A DNA stretch of 64,000 nt from Sediminibacterium sp. (GCA_017537025.1 JAFWCB010000006.1:124001-188000); one strand, 5' to 3'; shown: positions 36,990-46,104, counted from the first letter of the stretch. Made by a program: numbers and translations. Notes: generated from the sequence alone by a model not told the origin.

Positions 36990-37903
36990 TGCGGTATTGG
37001 CTTAACTCAATACGTTTTATTTTTTTTGGTAATTATTTTTACGGCATTTGTGCCGTTGCTTTATCTATTGAAACAGCCTATCAACAAGCTATTCCACTCA
37101 ATAGCGCACTTTGCTATTTATTTATTTTCGCTATTACCGTATTGTATTATACACATGCCTATTTACATCATTCGCACAACACCCCTCCCGTTCATCATGC
37201 CAGAGCAAATTGGTATTATAAAAATCAAAAACTGGTTTTTGCTTCTCAGCTATTACTCACAGGTATATCCTTTTTTTTGGTTTTGATTTTTTTGAATGGA
37301 TTACAACCTCATTTCAAATACTTACCCATTCAAACCTGGTTGCTTCTTTTGCTTGCTTTACTGGCATTAGGCATGTATTATGGCGGTTGGAATCCCGGTA
37401 AATCGGGCATCAGCTTACGACATACCGGCTGGCTAAAACCATTGGTTATAGCTTTTGCCTGGGCTTGTTGTGTATCTTTTTTACCCATGGTTTTTTACGA
37501 CCTGAGTAATAAAAGTAGTAGAACCTATTCATGGGTTACCTTATTTCTATTCATTAAAAATTGGCTATACATCAGTGTTTTGTGTGTACTTTTCGATATT
37601 AAAGATTACGCCACAGATGCTAACCAAGCACTTAAAACATATGTTGTTCAATATGGGCTCAGAAAAACAATTTTTAATTTTGTGATTCCGGTTTGTGTGT
37701 TAGCCCATTGTTTTCTTCTGCTAACAGCCTACTCCAGAGGTTTTCATGCAAGTAGAATTATATTCAACACCATACCCTTTATTTTGTTAATAATTGTTGC
37801 TTGGTCGATGCATCGTCGTAAGTCTATTCTCTATTATCTTGCAGTAATTGATGGACTCATGCTTATAAAAGCCCTATGCGGCATCGCTGGCTCCCTTTTC
37901 TAA
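36989..37903 (+). CDS. UbiA-like polytopic membrane protein
   Basis: A 304-residue protein with about eight membrane helices. The motif VLFDIKDYATDANQALKTYVVQYGLRK resembles the second Asp-rich motif of the UbiA prenyltransferase superfamily (DxxDxxxD). The first motif is not canonical: around YYTHAYLHHSH there is no clear NDxxD, so prenyltransferase activity is doubtful. Start and stop are tightly coupled to the flanking lipoprotein (1-base overlap) and M42 peptidase (10-base gap). Function is uncertain. Confidence 0.55.
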   Translation: MRYWLNSIRFIFFGNYFYGICAVALSIETAYQQAIPLNSALCYLFIFAITVLYYTHAYLHHSHNTPPVHHARANWYYKNQKLVFASQLLLTGISFFLVLIFLNGLQPHFKYLPIQTWLLLLLALLALGMYYGGWNPGKSGISLRHTGWLKPLVIAFAWACCVSFLPMVFYDLSNKSSRTYSWVTLFLFIKNWLYISVLCVLFDIKDYATDANQALKTYVVQYGLRKTIFNFVIPVCVLAHCFLLLTAYSRGFHASRIIFNTIPFILLIIVAWSMHRRKSILYYLAVIDGLMLIKALCGIAGSLF

Positions 37904-37913
37904 AAAAAACATT

Positions 37914-39032
37914 ATGGCTACCAAAAAACCAAAAAGTACCGGCTCTAAACAAGTTACTACCCCTGCCTCAATGCAGTTTTTGAAAGATTATATCAATACC
38001 CCCTCTCCTGTTGGGTTTGAAAGTGGCGGACAAAAGTTATGGCTGGATTATATTAAGCCCTTTGTTGATATTATTTATACAGACCCTTATGGAACAGCTG
38101 TTGGGATTATTAACCCCGATGCACCCTTTAAAGTAGTGATAGAAGCACATGCCGATGAGATCAGCTGGTTTGTAAATTATATTAATGATCAAGGCCTTAT
38201 CTATTTAAAAAGAAATGGAGGGGTTGATCATCAAATTGCACCGGCAAAAAGGGTATGGATACATGGTAAAAAAGGGCCGGTAAAAGCCGTTTTTGGATGG
38301 CCGGCTATTCATACGCGCTTGAGCAATCCTGACCAAAAAGAACCGAATCCCAAAATTGAAAACCTGTGTTTAGATTGCGGTGCTCGCTCTAAAAAAGAGG
38401 TAGCGGCTTTAGGTATACATATTGGTTCTGTAGTTACATACGAAGAAGGTTATGAGGAATTGGCTTACGATTTTTTAATTGGTAGGGCATTTGATAACCG
38501 TGTAGGCGGCTTTATGATCGCAGAAGTTGCCCGGTTATTAAAAGAAAATAAAAAGAGATTACCCTTTGGATTATATGTGGTGAATGCCGTACAGGAGGAA
38601 ATTGGATTACGTGGAGCTGAAATGATTGCCCGCAGAATAAAACCTAATATTGCCATCATCACAGATGTTACGCATGATACCAATACACCTATGATCAGTA
38701 AAATCATTGAAGGAGATATACAATGTGGTAAAGGGCCTTCATTAGCATATGCCCCTGCCATCCACAATAAATTATTGAAACTGGTTGAAGATACTGCCGA
38801 AAAAAATAAAATACCGGTTCAAATGCGTACCCTAAGCAGAAGTACCGGTACCGATACCGATAGCTTTGCTTATGCAAATGATGGATGTCCTTCGGTGTTA
38901 ATTTCTATCCCTTTACGATACATGCACACTACTGTTGAAATGTTGCATAAAGATGATATCACGAATACAATACGTTTAATGTATGAAACATTATTAACCT
39001 TAAGTCCGAAAACAAACTTGAGTTATTTGTAA
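37914..39032 (+). CDS. M42 family metallo-aminopeptidase
   Basis: A 372-residue cytoplasmic peptidase of the glutamyl aminopeptidase/endoglucanase M family, which forms a tetrahedral dodecamer and trims peptides. Metal ligands and catalytic residues are visible: His in IEAHADEISWFV, Asp in IGRAFDNRVGGF, the Glu pair in VQEEIGLRGA, Asp in AIITDVTHD and His in YMHTTVEM. Length is typical. It precedes the glutamine amidotransferase by only 4 bases, so the two are probably co-expressed. Confidence 0.93.
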   Translation: MATKKPKSTGSKQVTTPASMQFLKDYINTPSPVGFESGGQKLWLDYIKPFVDIIYTDPYGTAVGIINPDAPFKVVIEAHADEISWFVNYINDQGLIYLKRNGGVDHQIAPAKRVWIHGKKGPVKAVFGWPAIHTRLSNPDQKEPNPKIENLCLDCGARSKKEVAALGIHIGSVVTYEEGYEELAYDFLIGRAFDNRVGGFMIAEVARLLKENKKRLPFGLYVVNAVQEEIGLRGAEMIARRIKPNIAIITDVTHDTNTPMISKIIEGDIQCGKGPSLAYAPAIHNKLLKLVEDTAEKNKIPVQMRTLSRSTGTDTDSFAYANDGCPSVLISIPLRYMHTTVEMLHKDDITNTIRLMYETLLTLSPKTNLSYL

Positions 39033-39072
39033 GGATATGTTATTAAAACAAAAATACCCTAAGTTTGCAACA

Positions 39073-39912
39073 ATGCGTTATTCAGAAAACAGGCAAATTA
39101 AAATCGCTATTCTTGATCTCTACGAGGGGCAAGCCAATCAAGGTATGCGTTGTATTCGGGAGATTATTAATCAATGGGGAGAAAATTGTGCGCTTGATGT
39201 ACAGTATGAAGAATTTGATGTTCGCATAAAACAGCAATTACCTTCCCTCGATTTTGATATATTTATTTCTAGTGGAGGACCAGGATCACCCTTGGAAAGT
39301 GAGGGGAGTGAATGGGAGCAAAAATACTTTAATTGGATTAGTGAAGTAGAGGCATGGAATAATAAAGAACATCAATTCCCAAAGAAATATATATTCTTTA
39401 TTTGTCACAGTTTCCAATTAGCATCTCGTTATTTTAAGATTGGTAAGGTATGTAAACGGGTATCCACTGCTTTTGGCGTGTTTCCTATTCATATGTTGGA
39501 GGAGGGCAAAAACGAGTCTGTATTTGATGGATTGAAAGATCCTTTTTATGCAGTAGATAGTAGAGATTTTCAGGTAATAGAGCCCAATATGGATCATTTA
39601 GCTACTATAGGCGGAACTATTTTAGCTATCGAAAAAGAACGACCACATGTGCCCTATGAAAGGGCGATCATGGGTATCCGCTTTACAGAATACTTTATTG
39701 GTACTCAATTTCATCCTGAAGCGGATGCTGTAGGTATGGGCATGTACTTGCGAAGAGAAGACAAAAAGAAAACAGTTATTGAGAACCATGGTGCTGAAAA
39801 GTGGGCAAGTATGGTTGAGCATTTACAAGACCCTGATAAAATTATGTGGACGTATAATCATATCCTTCCCAATTTCTTGAATCAGGCTATTGGAGAATTG
39901 GTATCTTCTTAA
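39073..39912 (+). CDS. Class I glutamine amidotransferase-like protein
   Basis: About 280 residues from MRYSENRQIKIAILDLYEG; an ATG 36 bases upstream would give 291. The triad is apparent: the nucleophile Cys in FFICHSFQLASRYF and His/Glu in GTQFHPEADAVG. The oxyanion-side loop is ISSGGPGSP. It resembles the GuaA amidotransferase half but has no synthetase domain. It may hydrolyse a gamma-glutamyl bond or feed ammonia to a partner; the ATP-grasp-like protein at 40980 is one candidate. Its stop codon interlocks with that of corA (convergent). Confidence 0.8.
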   Translation: MRYSENRQIKIAILDLYEGQANQGMRCIREIINQWGENCALDVQYEEFDVRIKQQLPSLDFDIFISSGGPGSPLESEGSEWEQKYFNWISEVEAWNNKEHQFPKKYIFFICHSFQLASRYFKIGKVCKRVSTAFGVFPIHMLEEGKNESVFDGLKDPFYAVDSRDFQVIEPNMDHLATIGGTILAIEKERPHVPYERAIMGIRFTEYFIGTQFHPEADAVGMGMYLRREDKKKTVIENHGAEKWASMVEHLQDPDKIMWTYNHILPNFLNQAIGELVSS

Positions 39913-40883
39913 AGCCAGCCTGATCTTTTAAACAATATATACAATAAAACGCATAGGAATACCGTAACAAATATTACGGCATAGAAACCGTACTGCCATT
40001 CAGTTTCAGGAATTACTTTAAAATTCATACCATAAAAACCTGCCACCATGGTTGGCACTGCTATAATAGCGGCCCAACCTGCAAATTGTTTTGAAACATC
40101 GTTTTGTGAAATAGATATTAATGAGAAATTAGCTTCCATAGCGGTATTAAGTAATTCTCTGGTATTATCTACCATTTCATTAATTCGTATCACATGATCG
40201 TATACATCTCTAAAATAAGGTCTGGTTTCTTCTGAAATACACTTAATATCAAAACGCATTAATCTGTTACAAATGTCAACCAAGGGAGAAATAGCCCGCT
40301 TCACTTCTAACAGTTCTCTTTTCAAGTTATAAATCTGTTCTGTAGTTTCTCTGCTTGGTTTTTCTTTAAAGGTTTTATCCTCTATTACTACTAACTCTTT
40401 TTCGAATTCATGTACTACAGGAAAATATTGATCAACAATAAAATCCATTACAGCATACAAAGCAAAGCCCTGCCCTTTACTTAATAAATCAGGCGTACTC
40501 TCGCACCTGGCTCTTACCTCGCTATAAGAAACAGAATTGCCATGCCGTACGGTAACAATAAAATTATTACCTACAAAAAAATGTGTTTCACCAAAATCAA
40601 TTTTACAATCTTTGTTCATTTGTGCAGTTCGCATCACTACAAATAAACAATCCCCATACATTTCAGCTTTAGGACGTTGATGTGCCCTATGCGCATCTTC
40701 CACCGCTAAATCATGCAGTACAAACTCTTTTTGCACCTTATCTAATACCGCTTCTGATGGCTCATGCAAGCCAATCCAAACAAAATGATTGGGGTTCTTC
40801 AAAACATTATGCACTTCAGGTAGCTGCACTTCAGCAATGCGTTTCCCATTAGAATAAGCGGCACAATTAACGATTTCACCCAT
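39909..40883 (-). CDS. corA: CorA family magnesium/cobalt transporter
   Basis: A 324-residue channel with a large N-terminal cytoplasmic domain and two C-terminal membrane helices. The selectivity motif is in VAGFYGMNFKVIPE (YGMNF), between a helix starting GWAAIIAVPTMV and a last one near GFYAVIFVTVFLCVLLYILF, ending in a basic KRSGWL tail. It imports Mg2+ as a pentamer. Its stop overlaps that of the amidotransferase gene. It is divergent from the ATP-grasp-like gene with a 96-base spacer. Confidence 0.93.
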   Translation of the reverse strand: MGEIVNCAAYSNGKRIAEVQLPEVHNVLKNPNHFVWIGLHEPSEAVLDKVQKEFVLHDLAVEDAHRAHQRPKAEMYGDCLFVVMRTAQMNKDCKIDFGETHFFVGNNFIVTVRHGNSVSYSEVRARCESTPDLLSKGQGFALYAVMDFIVDQYFPVVHEFEKELVVIEDKTFKEKPSRETTEQIYNLKRELLEVKRAISPLVDICNRLMRFDIKCISEETRPYFRDVYDHVIRINEMVDNTRELLNTAMEANFSLISISQNDVSKQFAGWAAIIAVPTMVAGFYGMNFKVIPETEWQYGFYAVIFVTVFLCVLLYILFKRSGWL

Positions 40884-40979
40884 ATTTTACTCAATTCAAA
40901 ACAAACTAGTAAAAAAAAAGCAGAAATAAAAAGTAAATTTTTACTACATATTGGTTATTTTGATACATAAATTTAGGTT

Positions 40980-42176
40980 ATGGTTTCCGCTATCCGCTCG
41001 GTTTATAATAGTGCTTTTACCCAAGCCAAGTACGCGGCTTATTTAGATGAATTGCATAGTAAGCATCCCGGTGCCATTGAATTCAGGGTTGCTGAAACGC
41101 CTATTTTCATTGATCGAAGTTTTAAAAATAAAGTGCTTGATGCCTGCGAAGCCATTGTAGATGTGATTGTAGAACCCAGTTTTAACGCACTTACCGAGCG
41201 CGCCATAGCAACAGATGTTAAAGTACCCGGGCATTCGGTACATACCCATTTTATCGCTTTCGATTTTGGTATTTGTAAAAATGATTCCGGAGAATTAGAG
41301 CCCCAATTAATAGAGATGCAAGGTTTCCCCACCCTATTTGCTTATCAAATTTGGCATGAAGAAATTACCCGAAAACATTTTTATATACCGGATAACTATA
41401 GTGCTTATTTGAACGGATTCACTCCTGAATCCTATACTAGGCTTTTACAAAATATTATTCTCGGAAAACACAATCGGGAAGAGGTAGTTTTACTAGAAAT
41501 ATTACCGCATCAACAAAAAACAAGAATAGATTTTTATTGTACCACAGATTATATTGGTATACCTGTTGTTTGTTTAACTGAATTAATACAAGAGGGAAAT
41601 CGATTGTTTTATAAAAAGGGAGATCGTAATATTCAAATCAGACGCATATATAACCGTATCATTTTTGATGATTTGCAACAACAAGAGGCCAGCATACAAG
41701 AAAAAGGGAAAATTTTGCTGGAAGACTTGGATGTTGAATGGGTACCGCATCCCAATTGGTTCTATAGAATCAGTAAGTACACTTTGCCCTTTATCAATCA
41801 TCCTTATGTTCCGCCAACGCGGTTTCTGCATGAAATAAAAACAATGCCCTCCGATTTAGAAAACTATGTACTAAAGCCTTTATTTTCCTTTGCCGGCCAA
41901 GGTGTTGTGATAGATGTTACACCAGCCGATTTGGCCGCTGTAAAAGATCCACAAAATTGGATACTACAGAAAAAAGTAAATTATGCAGCTGCTGTTGAAA
42001 CCCCTGATGAACCCGCAAAAGCAGAGATTCGTATTTTTTATTTTTGGGAAGAGGGTACTAAGCGACCGGTGGCTACTAATAACTTAGCCCGCTTGAGTAA
42101 AGGGAAAATGATTGGTGTTAGATATAATAAAGATAAAGAATGGGTTGGAGGAAGTTTAGCCTACTTCGAACAATAA
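40980..42176 (+). CDS. ATP-grasp-like protein of unknown substrate
   Basis: A 398-residue protein with features of an ATP-grasp ligase: EPQLIEMQGFPTLFAYQ early, then a Lys/Gly block YVLKPLFSFAGQGVVIDV, an adenine-contact-like WILQKKVNYAAAV, an acidic/Arg block AEIRIFYFWEEG and the late Asn in NNLARLSKG. These resemble circularly permuted or carboxylate-amine ATP-grasp enzymes. Such enzymes form amide bonds from carboxylates. It lies across corA from the amidotransferase gene and abuts the convergent BioF-like gene without a gap. The substrate is unknown. Confidence 0.6.
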   Translation: MVSAIRSVYNSAFTQAKYAAYLDELHSKHPGAIEFRVAETPIFIDRSFKNKVLDACEAIVDVIVEPSFNALTERAIATDVKVPGHSVHTHFIAFDFGICKNDSGELEPQLIEMQGFPTLFAYQIWHEEITRKHFYIPDNYSAYLNGFTPESYTRLLQNIILGKHNREEVVLLEILPHQQKTRIDFYCTTDYIGIPVVCLTELIQEGNRLFYKKGDRNIQIRRIYNRIIFDDLQQQEASIQEKGKILLEDLDVEWVPHPNWFYRISKYTLPFINHPYVPPTRFLHEIKTMPSDLENYVLKPLFSFAGQGVVIDVTPADLAAVKDPQNWILQKKVNYAAAVETPDEPAKAEIRIFYFWEEGTKRPVATNNLARLSKGKMIGVRYNKDKEWVGGSLAYFEQ

Positions 42177-43268
42177 TTATTGTAACATACTAATCAATAC
42201 ATTTAATTGGCTTACCGAGTTAAATGCATGTAAAATAATTCTTAGTCTCTCTTCTCCTTTAGGTACTGTTGGATAGAGTATAGGTCTTACATCCATACCG
42301 GCCTGTTGCAATTGAGCTGCCACTGCTTTAACGGCTGTATTACCCGGTATGATAACACCCTGTATAGCGGTATTCGAAATAATTTTAGTAAACCGAATAG
42401 GAGCGTGCTGAAAATGTTGTATCAAAAAAGCCAATTGAGCGCGTTCAGCATGCATAGTAGGAAATAGCTGATAACTGGCTTTAATAGCGGCTATGGATTG
42501 AGGAGGTAAAGAAGTGGTATACATCAAGCTTCTGGAAAAGTTGATTAAATAGTTTTTTAGCATATTACTGCCGAGTACAATCGCGCCATGGCAGCCTAGT
42601 GCTTTACTAAAAGTATGTATCCTGGCAAATATATTTTCTTCACAATTATGCACTTGCACCATCCCCTCTCCTTTTTCTCCAATAATACCTGTTGCATGTG
42701 CCTCATCAATGATTAAATGGGCATCATACCTTTTAGCTAAGTTAACGAGTTCATCCATATAACAACTATCTCCATCCATGCTAAATAAAGATTCCGAAAT
42801 AATAAAACAGTTGCCTTCGTTACGATGCTGTAATTTTTTTTCGATATCCTGCAGATCATTATGCTTAAAAGCAAAAGCCTGTGCTCTTGATAGCACTATA
42901 CCATCCCGTATAGATGCATGAGATAGTTGGTCGTATAAAATAGTATCCGATCTATTGGCAACCGCAGATAATAATCCAATATTAGCATCATATCCAGAAT
43001 TATAAATAATACCCGATTCGGCATTATGAAAGGCTGCAATTATTTGTTCTGTTTTTTCAATCAACTCGTAGTTACCTGACAATAATCTTGATCCGCCTGA
43101 ACCAGTTTGCAGGTTATTATCAATATGCTTCAACAACCCTTTGGTGGCAATCCCCAAATAATCATTTGAACAAAAATCAACACCTTGCTTTTTTTGAACA
43201 AGCGACCGCAACGCGTTGATGGCAGCCCGTTCATTCAATCTTTTTTCAAGAAAGCTATCGTTATACAT
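42177..43268 (-). CDS. bioF: 8-amino-7-oxononanoate synthase-like PLP enzyme
   Basis: A 363-residue fold-type I PLP enzyme of the alpha-oxoamine synthase family (BioF/Kbl/HemA). It starts with FCSNDYLGIATKG and GSGGSRLLSGNYELIEKTE. The PLP Asp is in LIIDEAHATGIIGEKGEG and the Schiff-base Lys in HTFSKALGCHGAIVLGS. The C-terminal RPILYPTVPKGEERLRI is typical of BioF, which condenses pimeloyl-ACP/CoA with alanine in biotin synthesis. No other bio genes are adjacent, so Kbl-like or other roles remain possible. It diverges from miaE. Confidence 0.8.
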   Translation of the reverse strand: MYNDSFLEKRLNERAAINALRSLVQKKQGVDFCSNDYLGIATKGLLKHIDNNLQTGSGGSRLLSGNYELIEKTEQIIAAFHNAESGIIYNSGYDANIGLLSAVANRSDTILYDQLSHASIRDGIVLSRAQAFAFKHNDLQDIEKKLQHRNEGNCFIISESLFSMDGDSCYMDELVNLAKRYDAHLIIDEAHATGIIGEKGEGMVQVHNCEENIFARIHTFSKALGCHGAIVLGSNMLKNYLINFSRSLMYTTSLPPQSIAAIKASYQLFPTMHAERAQLAFLIQHFQHAPIRFTKIISNTAIQGVIIPGNTAVKAVAAQLQQAGMDVRPILYPTVPKGEERLRIILHAFNSVSQLNVLISMLQ

Positions 43269-43319
43269 GTTTCAAAACTACTTAAATCATCCTATCATTG
43301 CAGCATCAATCAATGCTTT

Positions 43320-43934
43320 ATGTCATCATCCTTATCAACAGACACAAAAAATATTCTGGGGCTTCATTTACCTACCGATCCTCGCTGGGTAAATCTTGCT
43401 GCTATTTCTTTAGAAGCCATCCTTACGGATCACGCTTATTGCGAGCAAAAAGCAGCATTAACTTGTATCTCATTAATTCAACGGTATTCCGATAAAAGCG
43501 AATTGGTTACAGCTTTAGCTCCGATTGTTACCGAAGAATGGGGACATTTTAGATTAGTGCTCGCCGAATTACATAAGCGAGGTTTAATATTGGGAAAACA
43601 ACGTAAAGATATTTATGTAAATAAGTTGCTTGAATTTCAAAAGAAGGGTGGACATATAGACGACCGAATGTTAGATCAGTTATTAACCATGGCACTTATT
43701 GAAGCCAGAAGTTGCGAGCGTTTTAAACGATTGAGTGAAGGTTTAGAAGACGCCTATTTGAAGAAATTCTACAGGAAATTTATGGAAAGTGAAGCAGGCC
43801 ATTATACCCTATTTATCAACTTAGCCGACACCTATTTACCCAAGCCAAAAGTTAGAAAACGTTGGCAAGAATGGTTGAAGTATGAAATTGAAATCATGAA
43901 AGAAATAGAATTGCGAGGAGATAGAATCCATTAA
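43320..43934 (+). CDS. miaE: tRNA-(ms2io6A)-hydroxylase
   Basis: A 204-residue non-heme diiron hydroxylase that acts on ms2i6A37 in tRNA. The four-helix ligand pattern is visible: EAILTDHAYCEQKAA, IVTEEWGHFRLV, LIEARSCERFK and ESEAGHYTLF. The ATG at 43320 (MSSSLSTDTKNILGL) is preferred; the longer frame runs antisense through bioF and encodes nothing conserved. It complements miaA at 19241 in the same modification pathway. A perfect hairpin terminator follows the stop. Confidence 0.92.
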   Translation: MSSSLSTDTKNILGLHLPTDPRWVNLAAISLEAILTDHAYCEQKAALTCISLIQRYSDKSELVTALAPIVTEEWGHFRLVLAELHKRGLILGKQRKDIYVNKLLEFQKKGGHIDDRMLDQLLTMALIEARSCERFKRLSEGLEDAYLKKFYRKFMESEAGHYTLFINLADTYLPKPKVRKRWQEWLKYEIEIMKEIELRGDRIH

Positions 43935-43936
43935 AA

Positions 43937-43970
43937 AATAAGCCCTCCAACATAATGCGGAGGGCTTATT
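43937..43970. terminator. Bidirectional terminator between miaE and the OmpA gene
   Basis: Perfect 12-base arms AATAAGCCCTCC (43937-43948) and GGAGGGCTTATT (43959-43970) with a 10-base loop, in a 56-base spacer between convergent genes. The A-run before it (43933-43938) would give a U-tract to minus-strand transcripts. Confidence 0.9.
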
Positions 43971-43990
43971 CGTATTAGAGAGATATACTA

Positions 43991-45343
43991 TTACTCTTGT
44001 ACTCTGAATTCTACTCGGCGATTTTGAGCTTTCCCTTTAGCAGTTTTGTTATCTGCAATTGGCTTGCTGCTACCAAATCCATCAGTAATTAAACGCTCAC
44101 CGGCAATTTTCTTACTGAATAAGTATGCTTTAACTGCATTCGCACGCTTTAATGAAAGTGGTTTATTGATTTTGTCAGAGCCGGTATTATCGGTATGACC
44201 ATCAACATACAGTTTCAAAGAAGGATAATCAGTTAGCGCTTTCACTACTTTCTCTAACTCAACTTTAGAAGCTTTAGTTAGAATGGCAGTTCCTGTATTG
44301 AATAATATTTTTCTATTATCGAATTTATATTGAACTGCTAATTCAGGACAACCGAAGTTAGCTACAGTGCCTTTAACAGTAGGACATTTATCTTCTTCAT
44401 CATTCACACCGTCGCCATCAGTATCAGGGATAGGACATCCTTGATAACGAGCTAAGCCCGGTACAGTAGGACATTTATCTTCTTCATCGTTAATGCCATC
44501 TTTATCAGTGTCAGGAATTGGACATCCCTGATATTTAGCAATACCCTTAACGGTAGGACATTTATCATTCTCATCATTGATGCCATCACCATCAGTATCA
44601 GGGATAGGGCATCCTTGGTATTTAGCAACACCTTTAACAGTGGGACATTTATCATCCTTATCTAGAATTCCATCTCCATCAGTATCTTTCTCAACTACAG
44701 GTGGTGGAGGTGGCGGAGGAGGAGCTACAACTACAACAGGTGCCGGTTTATCCTTTAATGGAGATATAATGCTGATAGAATAAGCTAAATGATTTACCGC
44801 TAAATTAGAAATAGCAGGACGGAAATTAAACTGAGTATTCACAAATGTTTCACTACCTAAGTTTAACTGTAATCCCATACCCGCAGTTCCTTGAGCTGCA
44901 AAGTAGGTTCCGCCATACATGGAAGCACCAACTCCAAAAGCAAGGTAAGGAACAAGGGTATACTTATCTGTCAATAACTTAAGATTTACATTAGCATCTG
45001 CTTCTAACAAAAATTTATTGCTTGTTACAGGCGCTACTCCAGATTTTGGGTAGAAAGGGTAAGGAGTAAAAGTACCACCTAGTTGACCTACAAAATCAAT
45101 ATGATCTGTAAGACCTTCAACATATTGTAAAGCTAAACCGGGAGTAGTTTCAGTTGTTTTAGCCCAGGTTTTGTTCTGTAAAACAGTTGAGAGAGAGGTT
45201 TTTGAGATGCGCTCCGCAGTGTAAATATCATTGAGGAAAAAAGACACACCCAAAGAAGGTCTTTTTTTATAACTCTCGGTTGTTTGGGCAACAGCTGCCG
45301 TAAAAACAACAAGGGTTATTAAAGAAAACAGTAATTTCTTCAT
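43991..45343 (-). CDS. OmpA family outer-membrane protein with thrombospondin type 3 repeats
   Basis: A 450-residue protein. A signal peptide (ends TAAVAQ) is followed by an N-terminal beta-barrel of ~180 residues and a proline-rich hinge with eight consecutive prolines. Next come four calcium-binding TSP3-type repeats (DTDGDGINDENDKCPTVKG and variants) and a C-terminal OmpA peptidoglycan-binding domain (LYVDGHTDNTGSDKIN; LSLKRANAVKAYL; NRRVEFRV). It anchors the outer membrane to the cell wall. It carries its own promoter-like element and is flanked by strong terminators, consistent with a highly expressed monocistronic gene. Confidence 0.95.
   Translation of the reverse strand: MKKLLFSLITLVVFTAAVAQTTESYKKRPSLGVSFFLNDIYTAERISKTSLSTVLQNKTWAKTTETTPGLALQYVEGLTDHIDFVGQLGGTFTPYPFYPKSGVAPVTSNKFLLEADANVNLKLLTDKYTLVPYLAFGVGASMYGGTYFAAQGTAGMGLQLNLGSETFVNTQFNFRPAISNLAVNHLAYSISIISPLKDKPAPVVVVAPPPPPPPPVVEKDTDGDGILDKDDKCPTVKGVAKYQGCPIPDTDGDGINDENDKCPTVKGIAKYQGCPIPDTDKDGINDEEDKCPTVPGLARYQGCPIPDTDGDGVNDEEDKCPTVKGTVANFGCPELAVQYKFDNRKILFNTGTAILTKASKVELEKVVKALTDYPSLKLYVDGHTDNTGSDKINKPLSLKRANAVKAYLFSKKIAGERLITDGFGSSKPIADNKTAKGKAQNRRVEFRVQE
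44351..44686 (-). repeat. In-gene 87-base tandem repeats encoding TSP3 units
   Basis: About four copies of a 29-residue unit (DTDGDGIxDxxDKCPTVKG...YQGCPIP) are encoded here by near-identical DNA. They form the calcium-binding linker of the OmpA protein. Copy number could vary between strains by recombination. Confidence 0.85.
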
Positions 45344-45366
45344 AAACAGATTTTTAGTAATTGGGG

Positions 45367-45396
45367 CAAAAATACATTGAGAAATTGGTTCTGAAA
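45367..45396 (-). promoter_or_regulatory. Bacteroidota-type promoter of the OmpA gene
   Basis: On the minus strand TTTC (45396-45393), an 18-base spacer and TATTTTTG (45374-45367), an exact TAnnTTTG -7 box. The ATG is 24 bases downstream of the -7 box. Confidence 0.55.
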
Positions 45397-45426
45397 AATT
45401 ATGGAATGTTTATCTTTTAATATTTT

Positions 45427-45915
45427 TTAAAGGAGTTTAGGTTTCTCAATCACCTCTAATTTTACTTTTGTAAGTCCTTTTTTCATAAAATCAAGCTCTT
45501 TTGCGGCTGCTCTACTCAGATCTATCACCCTACCTTTTTTCTTCATAGATGGATGCATCCGGTCGTTTATGCGCACAATTACGGTTTTATCGTTGCTTAA
45601 ATTGGTTACCCGAACCCAAGTATTGAGTTTAAGGTTATTGCTGGCAGCAGTCATTTTTTTGTTGCGGAAAATCTCTCCTGTAGCCGTTCTGGTTCCGTCT
45701 AGGTTGGCACTATAAAAACTCGCAATGCCCGTAATTGGCTTATGTGTTTTAATGAATACGAGGGAATCTGCATTCGCAAGGCTATCTTTCTGTGCGCTGG
45801 TATCTAAGCCAATAATTTTAATAGTTGTATCCCTTCCCATACCAGTTGTATCTACCTGCGCCCGAGTACCGGTAGCAAAATAGAAGCAAAAAAGGAATAG
45901 AAATAGCTTAATCAT
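45427..45915 (-). CDS. RlpA-like double-psi beta-barrel protein
   Basis: About 162 residues from MIKLFLFLF (the frame allows 6 more residues upstream). A signal peptide ends near GTRAQ. The C-terminal two thirds are an RlpA-like DPBB domain: GIASFYSANLDGTRTATGEIF, NNLKLNTWVRVTNLSNDKTVIVRINDRMHP and RVIDLSRAAAKEL, with the conserved Asp in VIDLS. In other bacteria RlpA is a lytic transglycosylase acting at denuded glycan. No SPOR domain is present, so septal targeting is not evident. Confidence 0.88.
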   Translation of the reverse strand: MIKLFLFLFCFYFATGTRAQVDTTGMGRDTTIKIIGLDTSAQKDSLANADSLVFIKTHKPITGIASFYSANLDGTRTATGEIFRNKKMTAASNNLKLNTWVRVTNLSNDKTVIVRINDRMHPSMKKKGRVIDLSRAAAKELDFMKKGLTKVKLEVIEKPKLL

Positions 45916-46104
45916 ATAGTAATATTTTTGCATATCACTCGTTTAGCTGATGTAAAATACGGTTAAGAAACGACTTCTGCTATAGCCGAGGATAAATTTT
46001 GCCTATTTAGCCAAATTTCATGCCACGAAGGGGTTTATAGCATAAACCTCCCATACATTTGTAAGTGCTGACTAATTAATTTTTGAATATTAATTATTTA
46101 TGTA

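Noticed and set aside
43185-43319. N-terminal extension of miaE
   Set aside because: It is antisense to bioF coding sequence and encodes no conserved residues; MSSSLSTDTKN at 43320 is a natural start.
44577-44783. Plus-strand frame with Gly-rich run across the OmpA gene
   Set aside because: It is the antisense of the proline-rich hinge and TSP3 repeats of the OmpA protein.
45934-46104. Possible RNA gene in the spacer between the RlpA-like and DUF952 genes
   Set aside because: No tRNA cloverleaf, strong hairpin or terminator could be drawn; the sequence looks like ordinary AT-rich spacer.
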